The notes: a model not told the origin generated them from the sequence alone. Positions 7,155 through 14,093 are shown, numbered from the stretch's first letter. The stretch is 24,154 nucleotides of DNA from Thalassotalea_B sp049613795 (GCA_049613795.1 JBMZCX010000048.1:1-24154), one strand, 5' to 3'. Translations and numbers: made by a program.

Positions 7155-8819
7155 ATGTCTGACATTCAAAAAATCCTCGTTCCTGATGTAGGTGGCGATG
7201 AAGTTGAAGTTATTGAAATTTGTTTTGCTGTTGGCGACACTTTAGAAGCTGATGAAGGTATTGTAACGGTTGAAACTGATAAAGCGTCGATGGATATACC
7301 TGCGCCAGTAGCTGGTGAGCTTTCTGCATTAAATGTTGCCGTTGGCGATAAAATAAAAGAAGGCGATTTAATTGGTGAAATGAAAGTCGCTGGTGCTTCT
7401 AGTGAAGCAGCGCCTGCGGCTGAGCCTGAAGTTGCAGCATCTGCGCCAGAAGTAAAAGTTGAACCAGCAGCTGTTGTTGAAACTGCACCTGCGCCAGTGG
7501 CCAGTGGTGGCAGCGAAGTTATTGACATTGTTGTGCCTGATATTGGCGAAGATGGCGAAGTTGATGTAATTGACGTATTAGTTGCTGTCGGCGACGAAAT
7601 TGCGGAAGAAGACGGGTTAATTACCTTAGAAACTGACAAAGCTACCATGGACGTACCTTCGTCGCATGCGGGCATTGTTAAAGAAGTTTTCGTGGCTACC
7701 GGTGGCAAAGTTAAGCAAGGCTCGTTAGTGATTAAATTAGAAACTAACAATGGTGCACCAGCGGCTATTGAGCAACCTGCAGCACCTGCGCCTGTTAGCG
7801 AAGCACCTAAAGCAGCTTCTGCTCCAGCAGCACCGCAAAAAGCGGCACCCGTACCGCACCACCCGCAAGCGGGCTCGTTTAAAGAAAGTAAAACGATTTA
7901 TACGTCGCCGTCTATTCGTCGCTTAGCGCGCGAATTTGGTGTTGATTTATCGTTTGTTAAAGGCACGGGTAACAAAGGTCGTATTCTTAAAGAAGATGTA
8001 CAATCATATGTTAAATATGAATTGTCTCGTCCTAAAGCGAATGCAGGTAGTAGCGTTGCTTCAGGCGAGGGTGGTTTACAAGTGGTGAGTGCTAAAACCA
8101 TTGATTTTGCTAAATTTGGTGAAATTGAAACGAAAGCACTATCACGTATTCAAAAGATTTCAGGACCATTTTTACATCGCAACTGGGTTACTATTCCACA
8201 TGTTACCCAGTTTGATGAAGCTGACATTACTAACGTTGAAGCGTTCCGCAAAGAGCAAAATGTTGTTTGTGAAAAGCAAAAGCTTGGTTTTAAAATTACA
8301 CCATTAGTGTTTATTTTAAAAGCAGCAGCAGACGCGCTTCGTGCTTTCCCTACGTTTAACTCAAGCTTGAGTGAAGACGGCGAAAGTTTGATCTTGAAAA
8401 AGTACATCCATATTGGTGTTGCGGTTGATACGCCAAATGGCTTAGTTGTGCCAGTGGTACGTGACGTTGATAAAAAAGGTATTCATGAATTATCACGTGA
8501 ATTACTTGAAATCAGCATTAAAGCGCGTGAAGGCAAATTAAAAGCGGCTGATATGCAAGGTGGTTGTTTTACTATTTCAAGTCTTGGTGGTATTGGTGGT
8601 ACGGCATTCACGCCAATTGTTAATGCCCCAGAAGTGGCGATTTTAGGTGTATCAAAATCTGAAATGAAGCCTAAATGGAATGGTAAAGACTTTGAACCTA
8701 AGCTAATGTTACCACTGTCAATGTCTTACGATCATCGTGTTATTGATGGTGCATTGGCTGCGCGCTTTACGGTGCATTTAGCCTCGGTAATGAGCGATAT
8801 TAGAAAGCTGATTTTATAG
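7155..8819 (+). CDS. aceF: dihydrolipoamide acetyltransferase, pyruvate dehydrogenase E2
   Basis: AceF forms the core of the pyruvate dehydrogenase complex and transfers acetyl groups from lipoyl-lysine to CoA. Domains in order: lipoyl domain 1 (about 3-77, lipoylated K43 in ETDKASMDIP), an Ala/Pro/Glu-rich linker, lipoyl domain 2 (about 122-195, K162 in ETDKATMDVP), a second Ala/Pro linker, the peripheral subunit-binding domain (about 249-286, SPSIRRLAREFGVD), and the catalytic domain ending in YDHRVIDG with H527 and D531. There are two lipoyl domains, whereas E. coli AceF has three; two are common in other proteobacteria. The linkers produce a long spurious antisense open frame. An AAGGAG ribosome site precedes the ATG. 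Confidence 0.97.
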   Translation: MSDIQKILVPDVGGDEVEVIEICFAVGDTLEADEGIVTVETDKASMDIPAPVAGELSALNVAVGDKIKEGDLIGEMKVAGASSEAAPAAEPEVAASAPEVKVEPAAVVETAPAPVASGGSEVIDIVVPDIGEDGEVDVIDVLVAVGDEIAEEDGLITLETDKATMDVPSSHAGIVKEVFVATGGKVKQGSLVIKLETNNGAPAAIEQPAAPAPVSEAPKAASAPAAPQKAAPVPHHPQAGSFKESKTIYTSPSIRRLAREFGVDLSFVKGTGNKGRILKEDVQSYVKYELSRPKANAGSSVASGEGGLQVVSAKTIDFAKFGEIETKALSRIQKISGPFLHRNWVTIPHVTQFDEADITNVEAFRKEQNVVCEKQKLGFKITPLVFILKAAADALRAFPTFNSSLSEDGESLILKKYIHIGVAVDTPNGLVVPVVRDVDKKGIHELSRELLEISIKAREGKLKAADMQGGCFTISSLGGIGGTAFTPIVNAPEVAILGVSKSEMKPKWNGKDFEPKLMLPLSMSYDHRVIDGALAARFTVHLASVMSDIRKLIL

Positions 8820-8824
8820 TGTAG

Positions 8825-8904
8825 TTAGGTCGAATTTTAATTCAATGATGTTTCAAAAGGTAATGAGTGAAATATCTTATTTGTCGAAATAAATTTCGAC
8901 CTAC
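8825..8904. repeat. inverted pair of GTAG-type palindromic repeats (REPIN-like)
   Basis: The right-hand copy (8883-8904, minus strand) reads GTAG, GTCGAAA, TTTA, TTTCGAC and has a perfect 7-bp stem. The left-hand copy (8825-8846, plus strand) is degenerate: TTAG, GTCGAAT, TTTA, ATTCAAT; it matches the other copy at 17 of 22 positions and keeps the TTTA loop. The two face in opposite directions 36 bp apart and could form one long cruciform or RNA hairpin. The pair fills the first part of the 230-bp gap between aceF and lpd, where a 3' stabilising or partially terminating structure is plausible. Confidence 0.65.
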
Positions 8905-8986
8905 ATCAATAAAATAGACGATTAATGATGGCGATTTTTGTTGAGTTTCAGTAAACTTCCAGCCAGAAAGTCAAAAATAAATTATT

Positions 8987-9020
8987 ATTTGTTGCTTGCA
9001 TTGTTTTGTAAGCAATAAAT
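8987..9020 (+). promoter_or_regulatory. 14-bp hairpin in the lpd leader
   Basis: The arms 8987-9000 (ending TTGCTTGCA) and 9007-9020 (starting TGTAAGCAA) pair over 14 bp with two G-U wobbles around a 6-nt loop. The hairpin ends 29 bp before the lpd ATG and leaves the GAGG ribosome site free. There is no U-tract, so it is not a classic terminator. It may be a 5' leader structure on an lpd-specific transcript, or an operator dyad. Separate lpd expression is expected because Lpd also serves 2-oxoglutarate dehydrogenase. Confidence 0.4.
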
Positions 9021-9049
9021 CACAAACAACAAGTTAATTTGAGGTTAGC

Positions 9050-10480
9050 ATGAGTAACGAAATTAAAACTCAAGTAGTAGTTTTAGGTGCAGGTCCTGGT
9101 GGTTATTCAGCAGCATTCCGTGCAGCTGATTTAGGCCTAGATGTGGTATTAGTAGAAAGCCGCGCAACATTAGGTGGCGTATGTTTAAATGTGGGTTGTA
9201 TCCCATCAAAAGCATTACTTCACGTTGCTAAAGTTATTGATGATGCAGCTGCTATGGCTTCTCACGGTGTTACTTTTGGTAAGCCAGAAATTGATTTAGA
9301 TAAAATTCGTGGTTGGAAAGAAAGCGTAATTGGTCAACTAACGGGTGGTTTAGGCGGAATGTCTAAAGCGCGTAAAGTTAAAACAGTAACAGGTTTTGGT
9401 AAATTCACTTCAGATAAAACTATTGAAGTTGAAGGTGCAGACGGCAACACCACAATTACTTTTGACAATGCGATTATCGCTTGTGGCTCTTCAGTTATCG
9501 ACTTACCTTTTATTCCAAATGATGACCCGCGCGTTATTGATTCAACAGGCGCGTTAGAATTAGAAGACGTTCCAGGTGAAATGTTAGTACTTGGTGGCGG
9601 CATTATCGGCTTAGAAATGGGAACTGTTTACAACGCATTAGGTTCTAACGTTTCTGTTGTTGAGTTTGCTGATCAATTAGTACCAGCAGCAGATAAAGAT
9701 ATTGTTAAAATTTACACCAACTACAACAAGAAAAAGTTCAACATTATGTTGTCAACTAAAGTGGTAGCTGTTGAAGCAAAAGACGATGGTTTATACGTTA
9801 CTTTTGAAGGCAAGAATGCGCCAGCAGAACAAGTGCGTTATGACAAAATTTTAGTCGCTGTTGGTCGTAAGCCAAATGGTCACTTAGTTGCGGCTGATAA
9901 AGCAGGTGTAAATGTTGACGAGCGTGGCTTTATTAACGTTTCTAACGAATTACGTACGAATGTAAATAACATTTTTGCGATCGGCGATGTTGTTGGTCAA
10001 CCTATGCTTGCACATAAAGCAGTGCATGAAGCGCATGTTGCCGCTGAAGTTATTGCGGGTAAAAAACATGTATTTGACCCACGTTGTATTCCTTCAATTG
10101 CTTATACTGATCCTGAAATGGCTTGGGTTGGCGTTACTGAGCGTGAAGCTAAAGAGCAAGGTTTGAATATTGAAGTGGCTAACTTCCCATGGGCAGCTTC
10201 TGGCCGTGCGATTGCTTCAGCGCGTACTGAAGGCAAAACTAAGATGATCTTTGAAAAAGAAACAGGTCGTGTACTTGGTGGCGCTATTGTGGGTATTAAC
10301 GCGGGTGAAATGCTAGGTGAAATTTGTTTAGCTGTTGAAATGGGCGCTGACGCGGAAGATGTGGGCTTAACTATTCATGCTCACCCAACGTTAAACGAGT
10401 CTATTGGTTTAGCAGCTGAAATATTTGAAGGTTCAATTACCGACCTTCCTAACGCTAAAGCCGTAAAGAAAAAGAAGTAA
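9050..10480 (+). CDS. lpd: dihydrolipoamide dehydrogenase (E3)
   Basis: Lpd reoxidises dihydrolipoamide on E2 with FAD and NAD, serving the pyruvate and 2-oxoglutarate dehydrogenase complexes and the glycine cleavage system. The 476-residue sequence shows the N-terminal FAD Rossmann motif GAGPGG (13-18), the redox-active disulfide C45/C50 in GGVCLNVGCIPSK, the NAD-binding GGGIIGLEMG segment near residue 183, the FAIGDV motif near 305, and the catalytic H445/E450 pair in HPTLNE. It ends in a lysine-rich tail. The ATG follows a GAGG site. It lies 230 bp after aceF, as in enterobacteria, so it can be read both from the pdhR operon and from its own promoter. An intrinsic terminator follows. Confidence 0.97.
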   Translation: MSNEIKTQVVVLGAGPGGYSAAFRAADLGLDVVLVESRATLGGVCLNVGCIPSKALLHVAKVIDDAAAMASHGVTFGKPEIDLDKIRGWKESVIGQLTGGLGGMSKARKVKTVTGFGKFTSDKTIEVEGADGNTTITFDNAIIACGSSVIDLPFIPNDDPRVIDSTGALELEDVPGEMLVLGGGIIGLEMGTVYNALGSNVSVVEFADQLVPAADKDIVKIYTNYNKKKFNIMLSTKVVAVEAKDDGLYVTFEGKNAPAEQVRYDKILVAVGRKPNGHLVAADKAGVNVDERGFINVSNELRTNVNNIFAIGDVVGQPMLAHKAVHEAHVAAEVIAGKKHVFDPRCIPSIAYTDPEMAWVGVTEREAKEQGLNIEVANFPWAASGRAIASARTEGKTKMIFEKETGRVLGGAIVGINAGEMLGEICLAVEMGADAEDVGLTIHAHPTLNESIGLAAEIFEGSITDLPNAKAVKKKK

Positions 10481-10531
10481 TTTGTAACGCTTACTTTTAA
10501 TGGGAGAACCCCATCCTAAAAGTATAAGTTG

Positions 10532-10563
10532 AAAAGCCAGCATGAATTAATGCTGGCTTTTTT
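10532..10563 (+). terminator. rho-independent terminator of the pdh operon
   Basis: AAAGCCAGCAT and ATGCTGGCTTT form an 11-bp stem around a short AATT-rich loop, followed by a run of T. It begins about 50 bp after the lpd stop codon and closes the pdhR-aceEF-lpd unit. Confidence 0.92.
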
Positions 10564-10665
10564 ATGCGCTTCTCACTACCCAATCTAATTTTTTATTATA
10601 TTTCAATTTGTTAGCTATCTATTAAACCTAATTCAGGTTGCTTATTGTTATCGTGTGTCATATTT

Positions 10666-10803
10666 TTTTACACATAAGTACTATTTTTATTTTGGTGTTT
10701 TTGTGCAAAAAAAATAAGGATTTAAATTATTTTTAAGTTTTTCATTTAGTTACGTGAAATGTTATTTGATTTTTTGTACAAAAAAATTTTACACAATAAG
10801 GAT
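10666..10803. promoter_or_regulatory. candidate upstream activator sites: twin dyads and direct repeats
   Basis: Two near-identical dyads are present: TTTTTGTGCAAAAA (from 10698) and TTTTTGTACAAAAA (from 10771), the second a perfect palindrome. Accompanying direct repeats are TTTTACACATAAG (10666-10678) and TTTTACACAATAAG (10787-10800), and AATAAGGAT (10713-10721 and 10795-10803). The dyads lie about 110-195 bp upstream of the predicted sigma-54 start site, the usual range for bacterial enhancer-binding proteins. The remainder of the long gap 10564-10866 is AT-rich with homopolymer runs and holds no coding frame I trust. The activator is not in the window; PrsR would be the natural candidate. 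Confidence 0.4.
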
Positions 10804-10847
10804 GCCTTACTGAAATTAAAGACCATTTTTTTGTTTTTTTTGTTTTA

Positions 10848-10863
10848 AATTAAGCGCTTAATT
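10848..10863. promoter_or_regulatory. 16-bp perfect palindrome abutting the sigma-54 promoter
   Basis: AATTAAGCGCTTAATT is perfectly self-complementary and ends four bases before the -24 element. A related TTAAGCGTTAA lies just downstream of the -12 element (from about 10887). The pair flanks the promoter and could be a repressor or co-regulator site. Protein unknown. Confidence 0.35.
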
Positions 10864-10866
10864 ATA

Positions 10867-10884
10867 TTGGCAAAGAATATGCAA
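10867..10884 (+). promoter_or_regulatory. sigma-54 (RpoN) -24/-12 promoter for the PEP-CTERM gene
   Basis: TTGGCAAAGAATATGCAA matches the RpoN pattern TGGCAC-N5-TTGCA: GG at 10869-10870 and GC at 10881-10882 are exactly 10 nt apart. The predicted start is near 10894, giving a leader of about 64 nt. Sigma-54 control of PEP-CTERM genes by the PrsK/PrsR two-component system is established in other exosortase bacteria, which makes the match more credible. Confidence 0.7.
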
Positions 10885-10957
10885 TGTTAAGCGTTAAGTG
10901 ATTACATGTAGTTAAAGTAATCCTACAATTCTATGAAACGGAAGAAGGGTAACTGTA

Positions 10958-11872
10958 ATGAATAATTTAAAAAGTTTTAAAAAAGCGTTAGGGATGATGT
11001 CACTAGCCTTGGTTTGTTCTTCAGCTAATGCTGGTCAAATAGTCACTGAGTGGGACTTTAGTACTTGGGCTGAATTTACTGGGTCAACATTCTCTACAGG
11101 GAACGGCGCTACAACGCAATTAGCAAACGAGCTGTCATGGGGTTGGGATGACCTAACTGCTGACTTTACCAATGCGACTGGTGATGCTAGTACCAACCGA
11201 AGTGCTATTACATTAGGTACAGGCACTATTGATGATACTCGATTAGGTGGTGGAGCAGTTTCAGGTAGTATTGATACTTATATTAATGGCTCAGGTGGAA
11301 CCGACGGTATGGGTATTAGTGCGACTCATTGGAATAATCCGCTTAATTCTGCCTTTTCAACATTAACATCAGGAATTTTAACTGATTATCTTACGTTACA
11401 GGCAAGTTCTCCATATGTGGGGTCTATTGAAGATGCCCCAACATTAGCTATCGACTTTAAATTTTTAGAAACACCTAATAATGGTACTGCTGGAGTTTGT
11501 TTAAATGGTGTGAGTACAAATGCATACCCTAGTGGTTGTCCAGATATATTTGGCTTTGAATCTAGTTTAACCACAGGCATTCCATTTGAGTACGATGAAA
11601 ATGTATACGGTTTAAATATTTTAGTTTTTGATGCCGATGGCAATGCGGCCACATTCAGTCAGTTAGGTGCTGGTTACTGTGGTGCATTAGGTTTAAGTGA
11701 TACATGTGTAGGTTTAGTTACGGCTGAAAATGCGACAACCTCTTTTCAATTTGGTGTAAATATTAACTATCTTCGTGAAGCGTCAGTACCTGAGCCAAGC
11801 ACATTGCTTTTATTGGCTGGTGGCCTAATGCTAGTAGGTGCGAGCAAGCGTAAAATTAACGTATTAAAGTAA
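10958..11872 (+). CDS. PEP-CTERM sorting domain protein, THxN type
   Basis: This is an exported 304-residue protein with a signal peptide (cleavage about A25/G26, after SSANA) and a C-terminal PEP-CTERM sorting signal: VPEPST (277-282), a hydrophobic segment LLLLAGGLMLVGA and a basic SKRK end. Such proteins are processed by exosortase (EpsH/XrtA-type), usually linked with exopolysaccharide or biofilm matrix in marine and sediment bacteria. The body is rich in Gly, Ser, Thr and Asn, with a few cysteines that could pair, and resembles a secreted beta-rich domain. ATHWNNPL at about 122-129 contains the THxN motif that I associate with a named PEP-CTERM subfamily. No exosortase is in the window. 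It stands alone between a sigma-54 promoter and a terminator, with a GAAGAAGG ribosome site. Confidence 0.88.
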   Translation: MNNLKSFKKALGMMSLALVCSSANAGQIVTEWDFSTWAEFTGSTFSTGNGATTQLANELSWGWDDLTADFTNATGDASTNRSAITLGTGTIDDTRLGGGAVSGSIDTYINGSGGTDGMGISATHWNNPLNSAFSTLTSGILTDYLTLQASSPYVGSIEDAPTLAIDFKFLETPNNGTAGVCLNGVSTNAYPSGCPDIFGFESSLTTGIPFEYDENVYGLNILVFDADGNAATFSQLGAGYCGALGLSDTCVGLVTAENATTSFQFGVNINYLREASVPEPSTLLLLAGGLMLVGASKRKINVLK

Positions 11873-11903
11873 GTTAAATAACGCCTAAATAGAACATGAA
11901 TTA

Positions 11904-11935
11904 AGGCTTATGAGGGTAGCTCATAAGCCTTTTTT
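11904..11935 (+). terminator. rho-independent terminator after the PEP-CTERM gene
   Basis: AGGCTTATGAG (11904-11914) and CTCATAAGCCT (11920-11930) form a perfect 11-bp stem with a 5-nt loop, followed by six T. It makes the PEP-CTERM gene monocistronic. Confidence 0.92.
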
Positions 11936-12033
11936 ATTTCACCTTTTTTCGACTATGATAATACCGTTCCGTATAAAGAAGTGAACACTTAGAACGATAT
12001 AAGCGACATTGCACAAATAAAATCTATTCTACA

Positions 12034-12198
12034 TCAAATATATCTTTTTGCCGCTATCGTGGTGCCCATATCCCCCCTAAGGGCGATTTTTAAAGGCTTA
12101 TATGCTGCATTATTGATTTCGATAAGGTTATTATACGGATGTAATACACGCCCTAAAGTAACGCAGGAACAGTTACCAAGAGTAACCTTTATCTTCAC
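12034..12198 (-). other. unassigned 54-codon open frame in an intergenic region
   Basis: In the 11941-12281 gap the minus strand carries an open frame from GTG (12198) to TGA (12034-12036). Its deduced C-terminal part, for example LHPYNNLIEINNAAYKP and then IAAKRYI, looks protein-like in composition rather than like random AT-rich sequence. There is no good ribosome site, and the possible start lies in a short tandem repeat. It may be a remnant of a longer gene, a small protein, or a repeated intergenic element that happens to be open. I do not recognise it. The remainder of the gap up to the terminator shows nothing else. Confidence 0.2.
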
Positions 12199-12230
12199 TC
12201 AATGCTTTATCTTCACTAATGCTTTATCTT
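12187..12230. repeat. short tandem repeat, 17-18 bp unit, 2.5 copies
   Basis: CTTTATCTTCACTCAATG (12187-12204) is followed by CTTTATCTTCACTAATG (12205-12221) and a partial CTTTATCTT (12222-12230). It lies just beyond the 3' end of the minus-strand diguanylate cyclase gene. Probably slippage-derived; no function evident. Confidence 0.7.
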
Positions 12231-12281
12231 GATTTGTTTTTCCTACGCACAACAAGATCAACACGCCTAATAAAAATGGTA

Positions 12282-13610
12282 TTAATAAGGGTTTAAATGG
12301 ATACTTGGTTTTGACAGAACGACTTGGTTTCGACCTCGCGCTTTAGCGTCATATAGTGCTTTATCTGCACGTTCAATAAAATCACTAGCGCTTTCATCAC
12401 CTCGTTGTGCAACACCAAAGCTTGATGTCATTTTAATATTATTAACCCAAGATTTTTGACTAATAATACTACGTAAATTTTGCGCTAAAGCAAAAGCATC
12501 AGACAGTACGGTATTAGGACAAACTAATAAAAACTCTTCTCCGCCCCAGCGGGCTAATAAGTCCGTACTACGGCAGTTTTCATTCAATGATTTTGAAAAT
12601 TCTTTCAAAATTTCATCCCCAATGGCATGCCCATGGGTATCGTTTATTGTTTTAAAATGATCAATATCAATAAAAATAAGTGACAGTTTTTTCAATTCTT
12701 TCGTAAAAACGGGTTGAATACCGGCACGATTAAGCGCTCCTGTAAGTGGGTCTCGCTCGGCTTTGTCTTTAAGTACTTGAGTCTCAACATTAAGTAATTT
12801 ATTTAACTGAGTTAGCTCTTGTGCTTTTAATTTACTATGCGTGAGTTTGCTGCGTGAATGGGTTATATTTTGATAGAGCACGATAATTGCTGCAGTAACC
12901 CATACCAATATAAGTGAAAAAAACACTTGCCCGTTAGTGAAAAGCTTACCAGTAAACTTGATATATTCTACTTCAAGTAAATGTTGCCTCTGCGCCATAT
13001 TGTTACCTGTTGCTAGTTCAAGCACCATAACATTTTTAAACTCTGGAGCTGAGTGCTGTATGGGAATTTTTTGTTGATTTAGCCACCACGTTGCTACTTG
13101 TAAGCTTTTCATTGGAATTATAGTGGTAGATTTTTGATTTTGAGGCCAATATTCAATACCTACATATTTCCATGTATCTGAATTTGTGATTTGGGAATAT
13201 TTAGTATTAAAACTACGAAGTTGAAAGCGAATACTACTTTCAGGAGAGTTTAGATATTTTGCCTTAACATGCACTTGAGAATAAGTTGAAAGGTTCAAAC
13301 CTTGGTTTACATCTGTATTTCCTTCCTCAAAAAAATGTATAGCAAGTTCACAAAAAGGCCAACCATAATTCGACTTTTTAATATTACAGGTGAGTAGCCA
13401 CTTATTATCTTCTGTTGTTAATGTTACAGAAGATTCTCCTCCTAGCGCTTTATCTCCAATAAATCTAACATTTTCTGTATTTTCAGGGGTGAGTAAAATA
13501 GAAGTATTTAATGAAAATCTTTGTAATAAAATAGCGATAATGGTTATTATTAGCAAGCTTAGAATTAATAAGTTGTAGACCTTACTGCGTGCCATTTTCT
13601 TATCACTCAT
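12282..13610 (-). CDS. membrane diguanylate cyclase with periplasmic beta-sandwich-like sensor
   Basis: This protein makes c-di-GMP from two GTP. With the chosen start it has 442 residues: an N-terminal membrane helix (about 12-30), a roughly 195-residue periplasmic domain, a second helix (about 228-247), a short coiled coil, and a GGDEF domain from DPLTGALNR onward. The active site is GGEEF (356-360), and RSTD (347-350) five residues before it is an intact inhibitory I-site. The periplasmic region is rich in beta strands and aromatic residues (GLNLSTYSQVHVKAKY, IRFQLRSF, then IPMKSLQVATWW) and resembles galactose-binding-like or CBM-type jelly rolls; this is an inference from pattern. The start is ATG at 13610, with AGGT upstream; an in-frame TTG at 13652 would add 14 residues but has no ribosome site. 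Confidence 0.9.
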   Translation of the reverse strand: MSDKKMARSKVYNLLILSLLIITIIAILLQRFSLNTSILLTPENTENVRFIGDKALGGESSVTLTTEDNKWLLTCNIKKSNYGWPFCELAIHFFEEGNTDVNQGLNLSTYSQVHVKAKYLNSPESSIRFQLRSFNTKYSQITNSDTWKYVGIEYWPQNQKSTTIIPMKSLQVATWWLNQQKIPIQHSAPEFKNVMVLELATGNNMAQRQHLLEVEYIKFTGKLFTNGQVFFSLILVWVTAAIIVLYQNITHSRSKLTHSKLKAQELTQLNKLLNVETQVLKDKAERDPLTGALNRAGIQPVFTKELKKLSLIFIDIDHFKTINDTHGHAIGDEILKEFSKSLNENCRSTDLLARWGGEEFLLVCPNTVLSDAFALAQNLRSIISQKSWVNNIKMTSSFGVAQRGDESASDFIERADKALYDAKARGRNQVVLSKPSIHLNPY

Positions 13611-13689
13611 GTAATTTACCTGTATATTAATTGATAATTTTATCTCGAACAAAATTTAATCATGTAAGATTAATACGTCCTAGATTAGT

Positions 13690-13716
13690 CGTTTAAAATA
13701 GCAACTGTTTTAAACG
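13690..13716. promoter_or_regulatory. perfect 9-bp inverted repeat between divergent genes
   Basis: CGTTTAAAA (13690-13698) and TTTTAAACG (13708-13716) are exact reverse complements with a 9-nt spacer. They sit in the 209-bp gap between the minus-strand cyclase and the plus-strand glutaredoxin, 80 and 104 bp from their start codons. The spacing suits a dimeric regulator binding two successive turns. No regulator gene is adjacent, and no U-tract suggests a terminator. Confidence 0.4.
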
Positions 13717-13819
13717 TTTTAGCTTTATTTTAGTATGAATCTAAATAATTGTAATAAGTTATTTTGGTATCATAAAGATTGATTTTTCATCAGAAATATA
13801 ATTTTTTAATGGAGTTGTT

Positions 13820-14050
13820 GTGAAAAAAATCGTACTTTATAGCAGTAATAGTTGCCCGCATTGTGATAAAGCCAAAGCTTTTTTATCGAGACAAAACATT
13901 AACTACCGCTTGTGTAATGTTAAAACACCAGCAGGACAAAAAGAGTTAGCTAGGGCTGGGTTTCGCTCTGTGCCAGTGATTAAAATATCGGACGAATATG
14001 TTGTTGGCTATAACGAAAAACAATTAAAGAATCTATTATCGATAAAATAG
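13820..14050 (+). CDS. small glutaredoxin-family protein
   Basis: This 76-residue protein has a minimal thioredoxin fold with the redox motif CPHC (C12-C15) after the first strand KKIVLYSS, the cis-proline loop SVPV near residue 51, and a GYNEKQL ending typical of glutaredoxin/NrdH-like proteins. CPHC replaces the usual CPYC, which would make the thiol more oxidising by analogy with DsbA. It probably reduces disulfides or mixed glutathione disulfides in the cytosol; there is no signal peptide. It starts with GTG, preceded by GGAG at 13811-13814. The TPR-GGDEF gene begins 43 bp downstream, so co-transcription is likely, though a functional link is unproven. Confidence 0.85.
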   Translation: MKKIVLYSSNSCPHCDKAKAFLSRQNINYRLCNVKTPAGQKELARAGFRSVPVIKISDEYVVGYNEKQLKNLLSIK

Positions 14051-14093
14051 GATCTGTAACTTACATAGTAGCAAGACTTATGGATAGGGTTTA

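Noticed and set aside
7166..7750. 194-residue antisense open frame opposite aceF
   Set aside because: It is the complement of the Ala/Pro/Glu-rich lipoyl linkers; its Ser/Thr/Ala/Pro repeats come from biased codon use in aceF.
13611..13652. TTG start extending the minus-strand cyclase by 14 residues
   Set aside because: No Shine-Dalgarno upstream, whereas the ATG at 13610 has AGGT at suitable distance and places the membrane helix near the N-terminus.
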